Part shown: piece by piece, positions 14,305-21,139 of the stretch
How positions within the stretch are numbered: the first letter of the stretch is position 1
Layout of the letters: every line of letters starts with the position of its first letter
Program-made: the position numbers and the translations under genes
Assembly (NCBI GenBank): GCA_016870425.1
Contig: VGBQ01000019.1
Coordinates: 1 to 21,139, forward strand
Reading direction: 5' to 3'
From: Actinomycetota bacterium
Lineage (GTDB): Bacteria; Actinomycetota; Actinomycetes; S36-B12
Length of the DNA: 21,139 bases
Notes under the pieces: model-generated
Databases searched by the model: none
What the model was told of the DNA's origin: nothing
What the model saw: the letters and a program-made list of their open reading frames with translations, nothing else

Positions 14305-14574
14305 ATGGCGACGATCCCCGACGCGGGCCATCGCTGGCGCTGTGGCCACTGCGGCAACCTCACCCGGTTCGACGTCGTACGCCGTGCCCGCACGCGGGAG
14401 TACTGGCACGTCGACCTGGCTGGCGAGCCTGAGGTGGAGGGCACCGAGACGCTCGAGGAGCACGTCGAGGACGTCCTGTGCCGCTGGTGCGGCAATGGCG
14501 ACCGGATCGAGGTCATCCCGCGCCCCGAGCCTGGCCACGAGGGCGACATCCCCCACGACGTCGGCGGTGTCTGA
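14305..14574 (+). CDS. Small zinc-ribbon protein of unknown function
   Basis: An 89-residue protein with two CxxC pairs (Cys13/Cys16 in CGHCG, Cys59/Cys62 in CRWCG) separated by about 42 residues, the pattern of a zinc ribbon. Between them is a predicted beta-rich stretch (TRFDVVRRARTREYWHVDL) followed by an acidic helix (ETLEEHVEDV). The acidic, His-containing C-terminus looks unstructured. It resembles conserved actinobacterial hypothetical proteins, but I know no function. It is transcribed divergently from the exonuclease fusion, 105 nt apart, with its own leaderless promoter. A nucleic-acid-binding or protein-binding role is possible, not shown. Confidence 0.82.
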   Translation: MATIPDAGHRWRCGHCGNLTRFDVVRRARTREYWHVDLAGEPEVEGTETLEEHVEDVLCRWCGNGDRIEVIPRPEPGHEGDIPHDVGGV

Positions 14575-14635
14575 GCGGCTCTACCGCACCGCCCGATCAA
14601 GGCGCTCAGCGATCCACGTCGCAGCACCGTCACCC

Positions 14636-14689
14636 GCTCCGCCCGTAATCGACGCTAAGGGGTCCGTTAGCGTCGATTACGGGCGGAGC
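14636..14689. terminator. Long perfect inverted repeat downstream of the zinc-ribbon gene
   Basis: Arms at 14636-14658 and 14667-14689 are perfect 23-nt reverse complements around an 8-nt loop (GGGGTCCG). It starts 61 nt after the zinc-ribbon stop and ends 57 nt before the next promoter box, between two genes in the same direction. No T-run follows. It could act as a terminator separating them, or be a copy of a dispersed repeat. The rest of the 183-bp gap shows nothing else besides the next promoter. Confidence 0.7.
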
Positions 14690-14745
14690 ACAGGGCTAGG
14701 GGTCCCGCCGACCCTCATCCACAGCTGGCTGTCGGACCCCCTGCC

Positions 14746-14751
14746 TACCTT
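14746..14751 (+). promoter_or_regulatory. Predicted -10 box of the small CxxC gene (leaderless)
   Basis: TACCTT ends 6 nt before the ATG at 14758. A GAGG stretch between them is too close to serve as a normal ribosome-binding site. Confidence 0.45.
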
Positions 14752-14757
14752 CGAGGC

Positions 14758-14973
14758 ATGAGCGGACACAGCGACAGCACGCCCGGCGACCTCACGATCG
14801 ACTGCGCCAGCTGCCTGGCCCGGCCAGCGGCCTGCGGTGACTGCATCGTGAGCGTCCTCCTGGGCCCACCGGGGCAGATCGGCGGAGAGGAGCAGGCCGC
14901 CTTCGCCGTCCTCGCCGGATCCGGGCTCGTCCCGCCCCTTCGCCTGGTGACCGGCGAGGAGGGCGTCGCATGA
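14758..14973 (+). CDS. Small CxxC/CxxC conserved actinobacterial protein
   Basis: A 71-residue protein with Cys16/Cys19 (CASC) and Cys26/Cys29 (CGDC), followed by IVSVLLG and a C-terminal helical stretch (EEQAAFAVLAGSGLVPPLRLV). From memory, this CGDCxVSxLL pattern with a trailing helix is common in short actinobacterial proteins of unknown function. The four cysteines could bind one metal or be redox-active. It ends 7 nt before the metalloprotease start, so the two form a transcription unit. No signal peptide is visible. Confidence 0.78.
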   Translation: MSGHSDSTPGDLTIDCASCLARPAACGDCIVSVLLGPPGQIGGEEQAAFAVLAGSGLVPPLRLVTGEEGVA

Positions 14974-14980
14974 TGGCGGG

Positions 14981-16210
14981 GTGACCCCGGCCCGCGCAGC
15001 GCTCCTCACCGCCCTGGCGCTGTACGCCGCCGCCGTGATCACGGCGCTCGTCTTCGTCCCCTGGGATGCCGCGGTCGCGCCGTGGGCGGATCTCGCCGCC
15101 GATCAGCTTGCGGCGTTCACCCCCGAGCAGGTCAGTGCCATTGAGGAGTACGTCGCGGCCGCATGGCTGCCCGGCGTACTCGCCTGGCTCGCGCCCGCTG
15201 CCCTCGCGCTCGTCGCGCTCCTCGTCGCTCCCGTGCGCAATGCACTTGTGCGCATCGGCCCGCACCGCAAGCCCTTCGTCGCCAACGTCCTCGCCGCCGC
15301 CGCACTGCTCGCGGCCACGCGCATCGTCACGCTTCCCTTCGTCCTGCTCGCCGCCCAGGCGCGCCGCGACTACGGCCTGCTCATCGAGCCATGGTCCACC
15401 TGGTGGCTGCGCTGGCTCGGGGAGTCACTCGCCTTCGTCGCACTCGGGGCACTCGGTGTCGGCATCGCACTCGCGGTCATGCGGCGCTGGCCGCAGCGCG
15501 GATGGATCGCCGTCGTCGCCGGCGCCGTGCTCGTCGCGCTCGCCACCTCGGCCGTCATCCCGCTCATCCAGCGACTGGAGGGCACGGCCGCTGACGCAGC
15601 ACTCACCGCGCGGGTGATCGCCATGGCCGATCGCATCGGTGTGGACGTCGGCACCGTCACCGTGGTCGAGATGGCCGATCGTTCACCGGTGATCAACGCC
15701 CACGTCTCGGGCTGGGGCCCCACGCGTGCCGTGACGATCTACGACACGGTCTCCGGCACCGCCTCGCCCGCGGAGATCGATGCGCTGGTCGCGCACGAAC
15801 TCATCCATGTGCGCGAGGGCGATGTGGCGCTTGGCACGCTCCTCGCCGGACTCGCGGCCGGAGGCACGGCCGCACTGGCTGCGGGGCTGGTCCTCTCGCG
15901 GCGCGTGCGCGCCCGGCTCGGTGCGTCCAGCCCGGGCGATGCGCGGATGGTGCCGCTCGTCGTCGCGGCCGCGCTGGTCGCATCGCTGGTCGGATCGATC
16001 GGGGCGGTCACCGTGAGTCGTGCACTCGAGGCCCGCACCGACCGCGAGGCGCTCGCCTTCACCGGTGATCCGCAGGCCTACGCCGATCTGCTCGTGCGCC
16101 TGGCTGTGACGAACAAGTCAACCCTGGAGCCGCCGCGATGGCGCTACGCGCTGCTCTTCACCCATCCGACGCCGCTGCAGCGGCTGGCGCTGCTGGGCCA
16201 GGCTCGCTGA
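14981..16210 (+). CDS. M48-family membrane metalloprotease (Ste24/CAAX protease-like)
   Basis: A 409-residue integral membrane zinc protease. The zinc site HELIH (272-276) and the third ligand Glu350 with Asp354 (LEARTD) are intact. The preceding NAHVSGWGPTRAVTIYDT (239-256) is the substrate-strand region shared by Ste24 and HtpX. Hydrophobic segments at about 7-27, 65-84, 101-125, 148-167, 175-195, 283-305 and 325-347 give a multi-helix chamber like Ste24 rather than the shorter HtpX. Bacterial members are thought to take part in membrane protein quality control; the substrate here is unknown. The GTG at 14981 follows the CxxC gene by 7 nt with GGCGGG just upstream. Its last 53 nt overlap the convergent glycosyltransferase gene. 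Confidence 0.92.
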   Translation: MTPARAALLTALALYAAAVITALVFVPWDAAVAPWADLAADQLAAFTPEQVSAIEEYVAAAWLPGVLAWLAPAALALVALLVAPVRNALVRIGPHRKPFVANVLAAAALLAATRIVTLPFVLLAAQARRDYGLLIEPWSTWWLRWLGESLAFVALGALGVGIALAVMRRWPQRGWIAVVAGAVLVALATSAVIPLIQRLEGTAADAALTARVIAMADRIGVDVGTVTVVEMADRSPVINAHVSGWGPTRAVTIYDTVSGTASPAEIDALVAHELIHVREGDVALGTLLAGLAAGGTAALAAGLVLSRRVRARLGASSPGDARMVPLVVAAALVASLVGSIGAVTVSRALEARTDREALAFTGDPQAYADLLVRLAVTNKSTLEPPRWRYALLFTHPTPLQRLALLGQAR

Positions 16211-17384
16211 CACCGCGGCGCAGCGCTTGCCGGAGCACGACGACGAGCCCGAGGACCGTCGCCGCGACGAGCAGGGCGACGCGGATCACCTGGAGTGCGA
16301 CGGCCCACCAGTCGCCGATGAGGAAGCTGCCGTATCCATAGGGATAGAGCACCTGGGTCACCAGGATCGATGGCACGAGGAGCCACACCACCCGGCGCAT
16401 GCGGCTGGCGGGATCGAGGAAGGTCACCGCGGCCACGCCCACGACCCACACGGAGTACTGCGGCGACAGCACGCGGCTCGTCACCATGCTCACGAGCAGC
16501 GCCACCAGGGCGACGTCGGCCGGGTCGAGCGTCTCCAGTCGGCCGAGGAGTCGCAGGACGCCGAGTGCGCCGAGCACGGCGAATCCGGTGAGGGTGATCG
16601 CCAGGCCCAGGGGGATCGTGATGGGTACGTCGACCTCCATCGCCCCGTAGCGGAACTCCGTCGGCACCTCCGTGAAGACGTTCCACACCATGAAGGGCAG
16701 CGCGCCGACGGATTCGACCTGCAGTCCGCGCGCTCCCTGCTCGCCGAGGAAGGACACACCGCCGGTCGACCACAGCAATACGCCGGCGAGGATCGCCGCC
16801 GACATCACGACGAAGCCGAGGATGCCGCGCGGCAGCGATCGACGCGGCAGCGCGATGAGCATGAGGCCCGGCCACACCTTGACGAGTGTGCCCGCGGCCG
16901 CCGCCGCACCGCTCCACACGGGACGCGCGATGAGCACGAGTGCGACGACGGCGGCGAGGGTGGGCACGACATCGAAGCGCGCGAGCCAGACCGGTCCGAC
17001 GAGGACTGCTCCGATGACCCAGGCCCACGCCGCGCCAAGACCCACCGTGCGGCGTCGTCCGGCGACGGCGAGCACCGCGAGCGTCGCCAGATCGCAGAGC
17101 AGGGCGATGAGTGCGAACGCCGCGACCGGGTTGGAGCCGAGCAGGGCGGCAAGAGCGAAGACGATGCCCGCACCGGGCGGGTACTGCCACATGTCGTCGC
17201 CGATGGGGAATCGACCGGTGACGAGCAGGCTGGACCACTCGGCGTAGAGCTTGACGTCATTGAGGACCGAAGGACCGTCGGGGTAGGGGACACGTCCGGT
17301 GAGTGTGCCGATCAGGAGAAGCCTGCTGATGACCCACGCGAGAGCAAGCGCGACGACGCTTCCGCGGATGCGCGCCATCGTCAC
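16158..17384 (-). CDS. GT-C fold glycosyltransferase, family 87-like (DUF2029)
   Basis: A 408-residue polytopic membrane protein with about ten to twelve hydrophobic helices. The first external loop has DVKLY (43-47), FPIGDDMWQYPPGAG and nearby acidic residues, as in polyprenol-phosphate-mannose-dependent transferases of mycobacteria (PimE and other GT87 members), where a loop Asp is catalytic. LVKVWPGLM and the late SPQYSVWV stretch also fit. It likely adds mannose or arabinose to a cell-envelope glycan or lipid; the acceptor is unknown. GTG 17384 overlaps the response regulator stop by 4 nt (GTGA); ATG 17378 is an alternative. The Ala/Pro-rich C-terminus lies antisense to the protease tail, which may explain its low-complexity sequence. 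Confidence 0.88.
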   Translation of the reverse strand: MTMARIRGSVVALALAWVISRLLLIGTLTGRVPYPDGPSVLNDVKLYAEWSSLLVTGRFPIGDDMWQYPPGAGIVFALAALLGSNPVAAFALIALLCDLATLAVLAVAGRRRTVGLGAAWAWVIGAVLVGPVWLARFDVVPTLAAVVALVLIARPVWSGAAAAAGTLVKVWPGLMLIALPRRSLPRGILGFVVMSAAILAGVLLWSTGGVSFLGEQGARGLQVESVGALPFMVWNVFTEVPTEFRYGAMEVDVPITIPLGLAITLTGFAVLGALGVLRLLGRLETLDPADVALVALLVSMVTSRVLSPQYSVWVVGVAAVTFLDPASRMRRVVWLLVPSILVTQVLYPYGYGSFLIGDWWAVALQVIRVALLVAATVLGLVVVLRQALRRGVSEPGPAAPAAAAASDG

Positions 17385-18022
17385 GGAGTGTCGTCGCGGG
17401 CCTCGAGCAGGCCCAGCCGGAGTGCGGTCATGAGCGCCTGAGCGCGATTGCCCGCGCCGAGCTTGTCGTAGAGCTTGGAGATGTGGGTCTTGGTGGTGGA
17501 GTCCGAGATGAAGAGCTGCCGCGAGATCTGCGAGACGCCGAGGCCGTCGGCGAGCAACTGCAGCACCTCGCGCTCGCGTGGCGAGAGCTGCGGTCCCTGG
17601 GGTGATGTGCGCCGTTTCATCGCATCGGCAAGGTCGGCGGATGTGAAGGAGTGCGGCGAACTGGCCGCATGACGGGCGGCGGCGACGATCTCCTCGGCCG
17701 GTGCGCTCTTGGGTACGAAGGCGCTGGCCCCTGCATCGAGGGCGTCGAAGAGCTGGTTGTCCCCGGCGTACATCGTGAGCACGACGATCCCCATGTCGGC
17801 CGACTGGGCGCGCAGCGCGCGGACGACATCGAGGCCGTTGCCGTCAGGCAGCCGCAGATCGACGATGGCCACGCTCGGCTCGGTCTTGCGGCCCATCGCC
17901 AACCCCTCTGCGACGCTCGCGGCCTCGGCGATGACCTCGACGTCCGGCTCGCGCTCCAGGGCGCGGCGCAGCCCCTCGCGAATGAGCTCATGGTCGTCCA
18001 CGAGGAGCACGGTGATGGTCAT
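17381..18022 (-). CDS. NarL/LuxR-family response regulator
   Basis: A 213-residue two-domain regulator. The receiver (1-120) has Asp9/Asp10, phospho-acceptor Asp55 (IVDLRLPDG), Thr83 and Lys105 (VPKS), all standard. The C-terminal LuxR-type HTH (about 145-207) contains LSPREREVLQLLADG and the recognition helix region SDSTTKTHISKLYDKL. The ATG overlaps the kinase stop by 4 nt (ATGA) and has a strong GGGGAGGAG site upstream. Its stop overlaps the glycosyltransferase start, so signal, regulator and a membrane effector gene are co-expressed. The regulated promoters cannot be told from the sequence; the envelope is a reasonable guess from the neighbour. Confidence 0.96.
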   Translation of the reverse strand: MTITVLLVDDHELIREGLRRALEREPDVEVIAEAASVAEGLAMGRKTEPSVAIVDLRLPDGNGLDVVRALRAQSADMGIVVLTMYAGDNQLFDALDAGASAFVPKSAPAEEIVAAARHAASSPHSFTSADLADAMKRRTSPQGPQLSPREREVLQLLADGLGVSQISRQLFISDSTTKTHISKLYDKLGAGNRAQALMTALRLGLLEARDDTP

Positions 18023-19587
18023 GGCGTCTCCTCCCCGGTGCGGCCCGTGCCCGGGGCCTGCAGGGACAACTCCACCACAGTGCCCTGGGGGCTGCGGCGC
18101 TTGACGGTCAGGCTGGCGCCAATCCGCGTCGCGCGCTCACGCATGATGGTCAGGCCGAAGCTGTCCGGTCGCGCCCGGCCGTCAGCGATGCCCCGCCCAT
18201 CGTCGGCGACCCGCAGGAAGGCGCTGCCGTCGGTGACGCGATAGGTCACCCACAGGGTGCGCGCCTCGGCGTGCCTCCGGGCATTCGCCACCGCCTCCTG
18301 AGCGATGCGCAAGATCTCCGGCGCGACTCCCGGGGGCAGGCGGGTCGGGTCCTCATCGAGGACGAGGTGGACGGTGAGGCCAGCCTCGGCGCCGACGGCA
18401 CGCACGTGGGAGGAGAGAGCCTCGCCAATCCCCGCACCGACCTCGGTGCGCAGGTCGAAGATGGATAGGCGCAACTCGGTGACGATGCGCGTGAGTTCGT
18501 CGCGGATGCGCTGCAGGCTGGCCCGGGTGCCGGGGTCGGGTTGGGACGCAAGGGCGTCATCGAGCAAGAAGCCGAGCCCGGCCACCTCCTGCGCGATGCC
18601 GTCGTGGATCTCGCGAGCCAGCCGTCGCCGCTCCTCCAGCGTCGCGAGGTCGCGGACCTCGTCGAAGATCCGGGCGGTGTCCAGGCGCAGCGCGGCTTCG
18701 TCAGCCATCGCCTGCGCCTCGGTGAGGTCCTCGACCGGCCAGAGCCCACCCGATCGCTCGACGCCGACGAGCCCGATGCGCTCATCCCCGAGGCGCAAGG
18801 GGATGACGGCACAGGCACGTGACGTGCCGATCTCGGGACCGTCCATGGCGCCCAGGCGCTGCATCGGGACCCCCGACTCCCACGCCTGCCCCCACAGGCC
18901 GGAAGTGAGCGAGGGACTCCACCCGGCGGCCTCCTCGGGGCTGCGCGCCACGGTGAGCAGGCGCCCGCCGTCGGTGCGCACGAGCACCTCCGCGCGGTCA
19001 TGGGGCAGGACCGTCCGAAGGCGCGCGAGCGCCGCCTGCGCGAGTGCCGACTCCTCAAGCCCTCCGGGCAGTTGTCGTGCCACGTCGCGCAGGGAGACCA
19101 GGAGCCGGCGAGCAGCGTCGTAGTCGGTGCTGGCCGGCGCGATGCGCTCTCGCAGATGCGCGGTGAGGACCGCGCCCAACCCGAGTGCGGCGCCGAGGGC
19201 GAGCACGACGACGAGGTCGACGACCGCGGTGGGCAGGTCCTCGCGGACGCGCAGGATCGTGCCGACCCCGAGCACGAGCGCCTCGACAGCGATCGCCGAG
19301 GTGAGACCGGCGGCTCCCATGGAGAAGGCGCTGACAATCGGGGGCACCGCGAGGTAGACGACGGATGGCCGGTCGCCCGGGGTCGAGGTCACGACCACGA
19401 GCGCGATCGCCGCGGCCTCGGCGATGAGGACGGCGTAGCGCAGCCACACGGGTCGTGTCGGGATCGTGCCCAGTTGGGCCAGCACCGCGATGACCCCGAC
19501 GAGCGCGACCTGCACGGTCGAGATCGGCATGTCGCCCGTGAAGAGGGAGACCAGCAGTACGCCGAGAAAGCCAAGGCCTCGCGTCAC
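18019..19587 (-). CDS. Sensor histidine kinase, HisKA_3 type with GAF-like domain
   Basis: A 522-residue membrane kinase paired with the downstream regulator. About five N-terminal helices (about 5-18, 25-40, 50-68, 76-112 and 120-142) are followed by a linker, a GAF-like domain (about 175-305), a dimerisation/phospho-acceptor helix with His328 (LAREIHDGIAQE), and an HATPase domain. ATP-site boxes are Asn435 (EAVANARRHAEA), DDGRG (462-466) and FGLTIMRERA. The H-D-x-x-Q-like core with Ile-Ala-Gln is of the NarL-partner (DesK/LiaS) kind. The GTG at 19587 has no ribosome-binding site and lies at the foot of a hairpin, so the exact start is uncertain. The signal sensed is unknown; short periplasmic loops suggest sensing in or near the membrane. 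Confidence 0.95.
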   Translation of the reverse strand: MTRGLGFLGVLLVSLFTGDMPISTVQVALVGVIAVLAQLGTIPTRPVWLRYAVLIAEAAAIALVVVTSTPGDRPSVVYLAVPPIVSAFSMGAAGLTSAIAVEALVLGVGTILRVREDLPTAVVDLVVVLALGAALGLGAVLTAHLRERIAPASTDYDAARRLLVSLRDVARQLPGGLEESALAQAALARLRTVLPHDRAEVLVRTDGGRLLTVARSPEEAAGWSPSLTSGLWGQAWESGVPMQRLGAMDGPEIGTSRACAVIPLRLGDERIGLVGVERSGGLWPVEDLTEAQAMADEAALRLDTARIFDEVRDLATLEERRRLAREIHDGIAQEVAGLGFLLDDALASQPDPGTRASLQRIRDELTRIVTELRLSIFDLRTEVGAGIGEALSSHVRAVGAEAGLTVHLVLDEDPTRLPPGVAPEILRIAQEAVANARRHAEARTLWVTYRVTDGSAFLRVADDGRGIADGRARPDSFGLTIMRERATRIGASLTVKRRSPQGTVVELSLQAPGTGRTGEETP

Positions 19588-19612
19588 GCCATCACGGACG
19601 CGACGCGAGGCC
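19575..19612 (-). terminator. Hairpin between acyl-CoA synthetase and histidine kinase genes
   Basis: GGCCTCGCGTC (19575-19585) and GACGCGAGGCC (19602-19612) form a perfect 11-bp stem with a 16-nt loop. It begins about 10 nt after the synthetase stop on the minus strand, and its far arm overlaps the kinase GTG. No T-run follows. It could end synthetase transcription or mask the kinase start when read through. Confidence 0.45.
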
Positions 19613-19622
19613 AGGGCCTGCG

Positions 19623-21139
19623 TTACGAGTAGAGAGCGTCGACCTCGGATGCGAACTCCTTCATGACGACGTTGCGCTTGAGCTTCATGGACGGCGTGAG
19701 CTGCCCGCCCTCCTCGGTCCAGTCGACGGGAAGAATAGTGAACTTCTTAATCGCCTCCGCGTTGGACACCGCCTTGTTGGCCTCGTCGACCGCCTTCTGG
19801 ATCTCGGCCACGAGGTCGGGATCGTTGGTCATGGACTCGATCGTCGTGGTCTCGGGCTTGCCGGTCTGCTTGAGCCAGCCGGGGAAGGACTCGGGGTCGA
19901 TCGTGACCAGTGCGGCGATGAAGGGCTGCGCGTCGCCGACCACGATGCACTGGCTGACGAGCCAATTGGCGCGCAGCCTGTCCTCGAGCACGGCGGGTGC
20001 GACGTTCTTGCCGCCGGCCGTGACGATCAGCTCCTTCTTGCGACCGGTGATCTTGACGAAGCCCTGATCGTCGATCTCGCCGATGTCACCGGAGTGGAAC
20101 CAGCCGTCCGGCTCGATGGCCTCGGCCGTGGCGGTCGGGTTGTTCCAGTAGCCCTTGAAGATCTGCGCGCCGGCGAGCATCAGCTCGCCATCGGCGGCCA
20201 CCTTGACCTTGGCCCCGGGGAAGGGCTGGCCGACCGTGCCGATCTTGATGGCATCGGGTCGGTTGACCGTCGTCGCCGCGGATGTCTCGGTGAGGCCGTA
20301 TCCCTCGAGGATCGTCACGCCGATGCCGCGGAAGAAGTGGCCCAGGCGGTCGCCGAGTGGTGCGCCTCCGGAGACGGCCCACTCCACGCGCCCGCCCATC
20401 GCCGCGCGCAGCTTGCTGTAGACGAGCTTGTTGAAGACCTTGTGCTTGAGCTTCAGGCCCAGTCCCGGGCCTCCGGTGTCGAGGGACTTGGAGTAGTCGA
20501 TCGCGGTCTGGGCCGCGGTGTTGAAGATGTTGCCCTTGCCCTCGGCGGTGGCCTTCTGCTGAGCGGAGTTGAAGACCTTCTCGAAGACGCGCGGCACGGC
20601 GAGCAGGAAGGTGGGCTGGAAGGACTGCAGGTCCCCCAGGAGGTTCTTGACGTCGGGGGCGTGGCCGAGCTTGGTCCCCGAGTGGATGCAGCCGAGCTGG
20701 ATGATCCGGCCGAAGACGTGGGCGAGGGGCAGGAAGAGCAGGGTGGAAGCCCCCTGTACTGCGAAGAGCTGGGGCATGCCGGCCACGATGTTGTCGACCT
20801 CGAACATGAAGTTGCCGTGGGTCAGCATGCAGCCCTTGGGGCGGCCGGTCGTGCCCGAGGTGTAGATGATCGTTGCGAGCGACTCGGGGTTGAGGGTCGC
20901 GCGCCGGCTCTCCAACTCTTCGTCGGAGATGCCTGCGCCAGCGGCAGCGAGCGTGTCCAGTGCGCCGTCGTCGAAGATCCAGGCGCGGGTGCAGTCCGGT
21001 AGGCGGTCGGCGACCTCGTCGAAGACCTTCTTGTTCTTGGCGCTTTCCAGGAAGACGCCGACGGCGTTGGAGTCGCCGAGGATCCACTCGACCTGCTCGG
21101 CCGACGAGGTCTCGTAGATTGGCACCACGGTGCCGCCGG
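19623..21139 (-). CDS. Long-chain fatty-acid-CoA ligase (AMP-forming), 5' end outside window
   Basis: The C-terminal 505 or so residues of an ANL-superfamily ligase that activates fatty acids through an acyl-AMP to acyl-CoA. Visible motifs in order are VVPIYETSS at the window edge, TIIYTSGTTGRPKG (the ATP phosphate loop), GYGLTETSA, WFHSGDIGEI, and KITGRKKELIVTAGGKN leading into the C-terminal domain with the late catalytic Lys region (SMKLKRN). It resembles the mycobacterial FadD15-type and the eubacterial long-chain group. The frame remains open to the last base, and homologues have about 100 more N-terminal residues, so the GTG at 21128 is not taken as the start. It is followed by a hairpin and the kinase gene on the same strand; whether they share a transcript is unclear. 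Confidence 0.95.
   Translation of the reverse strand, partial: GGTVVPIYETSSAEQVEWILGDSNAVGVFLESAKNKKVFDEVADRLPDCTRAWIFDDGALDTLAAAGAGISDEELESRRATLNPESLATIIYTSGTTGRPKGCMLTHGNFMFEVDNIVAGMPQLFAVQGASTLLFLPLAHVFGRIIQLGCIHSGTKLGHAPDVKNLLGDLQSFQPTFLLAVPRVFEKVFNSAQQKATAEGKGNIFNTAAQTAIDYSKSLDTGGPGLGLKLKHKVFNKLVYSKLRAAMGGRVEWAVSGGAPLGDRLGHFFRGIGVTILEGYGLTETSAATTVNRPDAIKIGTVGQPFPGAKVKVAADGELMLAGAQIFKGYWNNPTATAEAIEPDGWFHSGDIGEIDDQGFVKITGRKKELIVTAGGKNVAPAVLEDRLRANWLVSQCIVVGDAQPFIAALVTIDPESFPGWLKQTGKPETTTIESMTNDPDLVAEIQKAVDEANKAVSNAEAIKKFTILPVDWTEEGGQLTPSMKLKRNVVMKEFASEVDALYS

Noticed and set aside
1..21139. Search for CRISPR arrays, tRNA or rRNA genes, transposases, integrases and phage genes
   Set aside because: No regularly spaced repeats, no cloverleaf-like sequence noticed and no mobile-element protein motifs; gene spacing and composition look uniform.

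Overview
The window is chromosomal DNA from a high-GC actinobacterium; genus not resolved. The evidence is the actinobacterial respiratory gene set (subunit IV CtaF, di-haem QcrC, Rieske QcrA with three N-terminal membrane helices, and a QcrB with a long C-terminal tail), frequent GTG starts, GTGA/ATGA start-stop overlaps, and start codons sitting 6-7 nt after a TANNNT box, as in leaderless actinobacterial mRNAs.

Left part (1-6092). A minus-strand pair encodes a cysteine-desulfurase-like protein and a TusA-like sulfur carrier whose start overlaps it. It diverges from the plus-strand run ctaC-ctaD-ctaF (aa3 oxidase subunits II, I, IV), followed by a lipoprotein L,D-transpeptidase and a PPOX-type flavin/F420 oxidoreductase. 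The desulfurase homologue keeps its sulfur-accepting Cys but has Thr and Val where the PLP-binding Lys and Gln should be.

Centre (6102-12394). On the minus strand ctaE-qcrC-qcrA-qcrB encode oxidase subunit III and the cytochrome bcc complex. With ctaCDF they would build the bcc-aa3 supercomplex, in which di-haem QcrC replaces a soluble cytochrome c. A small membrane ORF follows qcrB. Divergent from ctaE are an orphan receiver-like protein (Arg replaces the conserved Lys) and trpD (tryptophan synthesis).

Right part (12395-21139). trpD converges, across a long perfect hairpin, on a fused DEDDh exonuclease/GIY-YIG/UvrC-like protein. Next come a small zinc-ribbon protein, a second long perfect hairpin, a small CxxC protein and a Ste24-like M48 metalloprotease. 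The protease runs tail-to-tail into a minus-strand glycosyltransferase-87-like gene, with a 53-bp overlap. That gene lies at the end of a minus-strand run with a NarL-type response regulator and its histidine kinase. A long-chain acyl-CoA synthetase gene runs off the right edge.

No tRNA, rRNA, CRISPR array, insertion sequence or prophage gene was seen. Most of the window is conserved core genome. The points that stand out are the degenerate desulfurase, the palindromic divergent control regions, the two 23-bp perfect hairpins, the Fe-S-type cysteine motif in the exonuclease fusion, and seven probable leaderless promoters.
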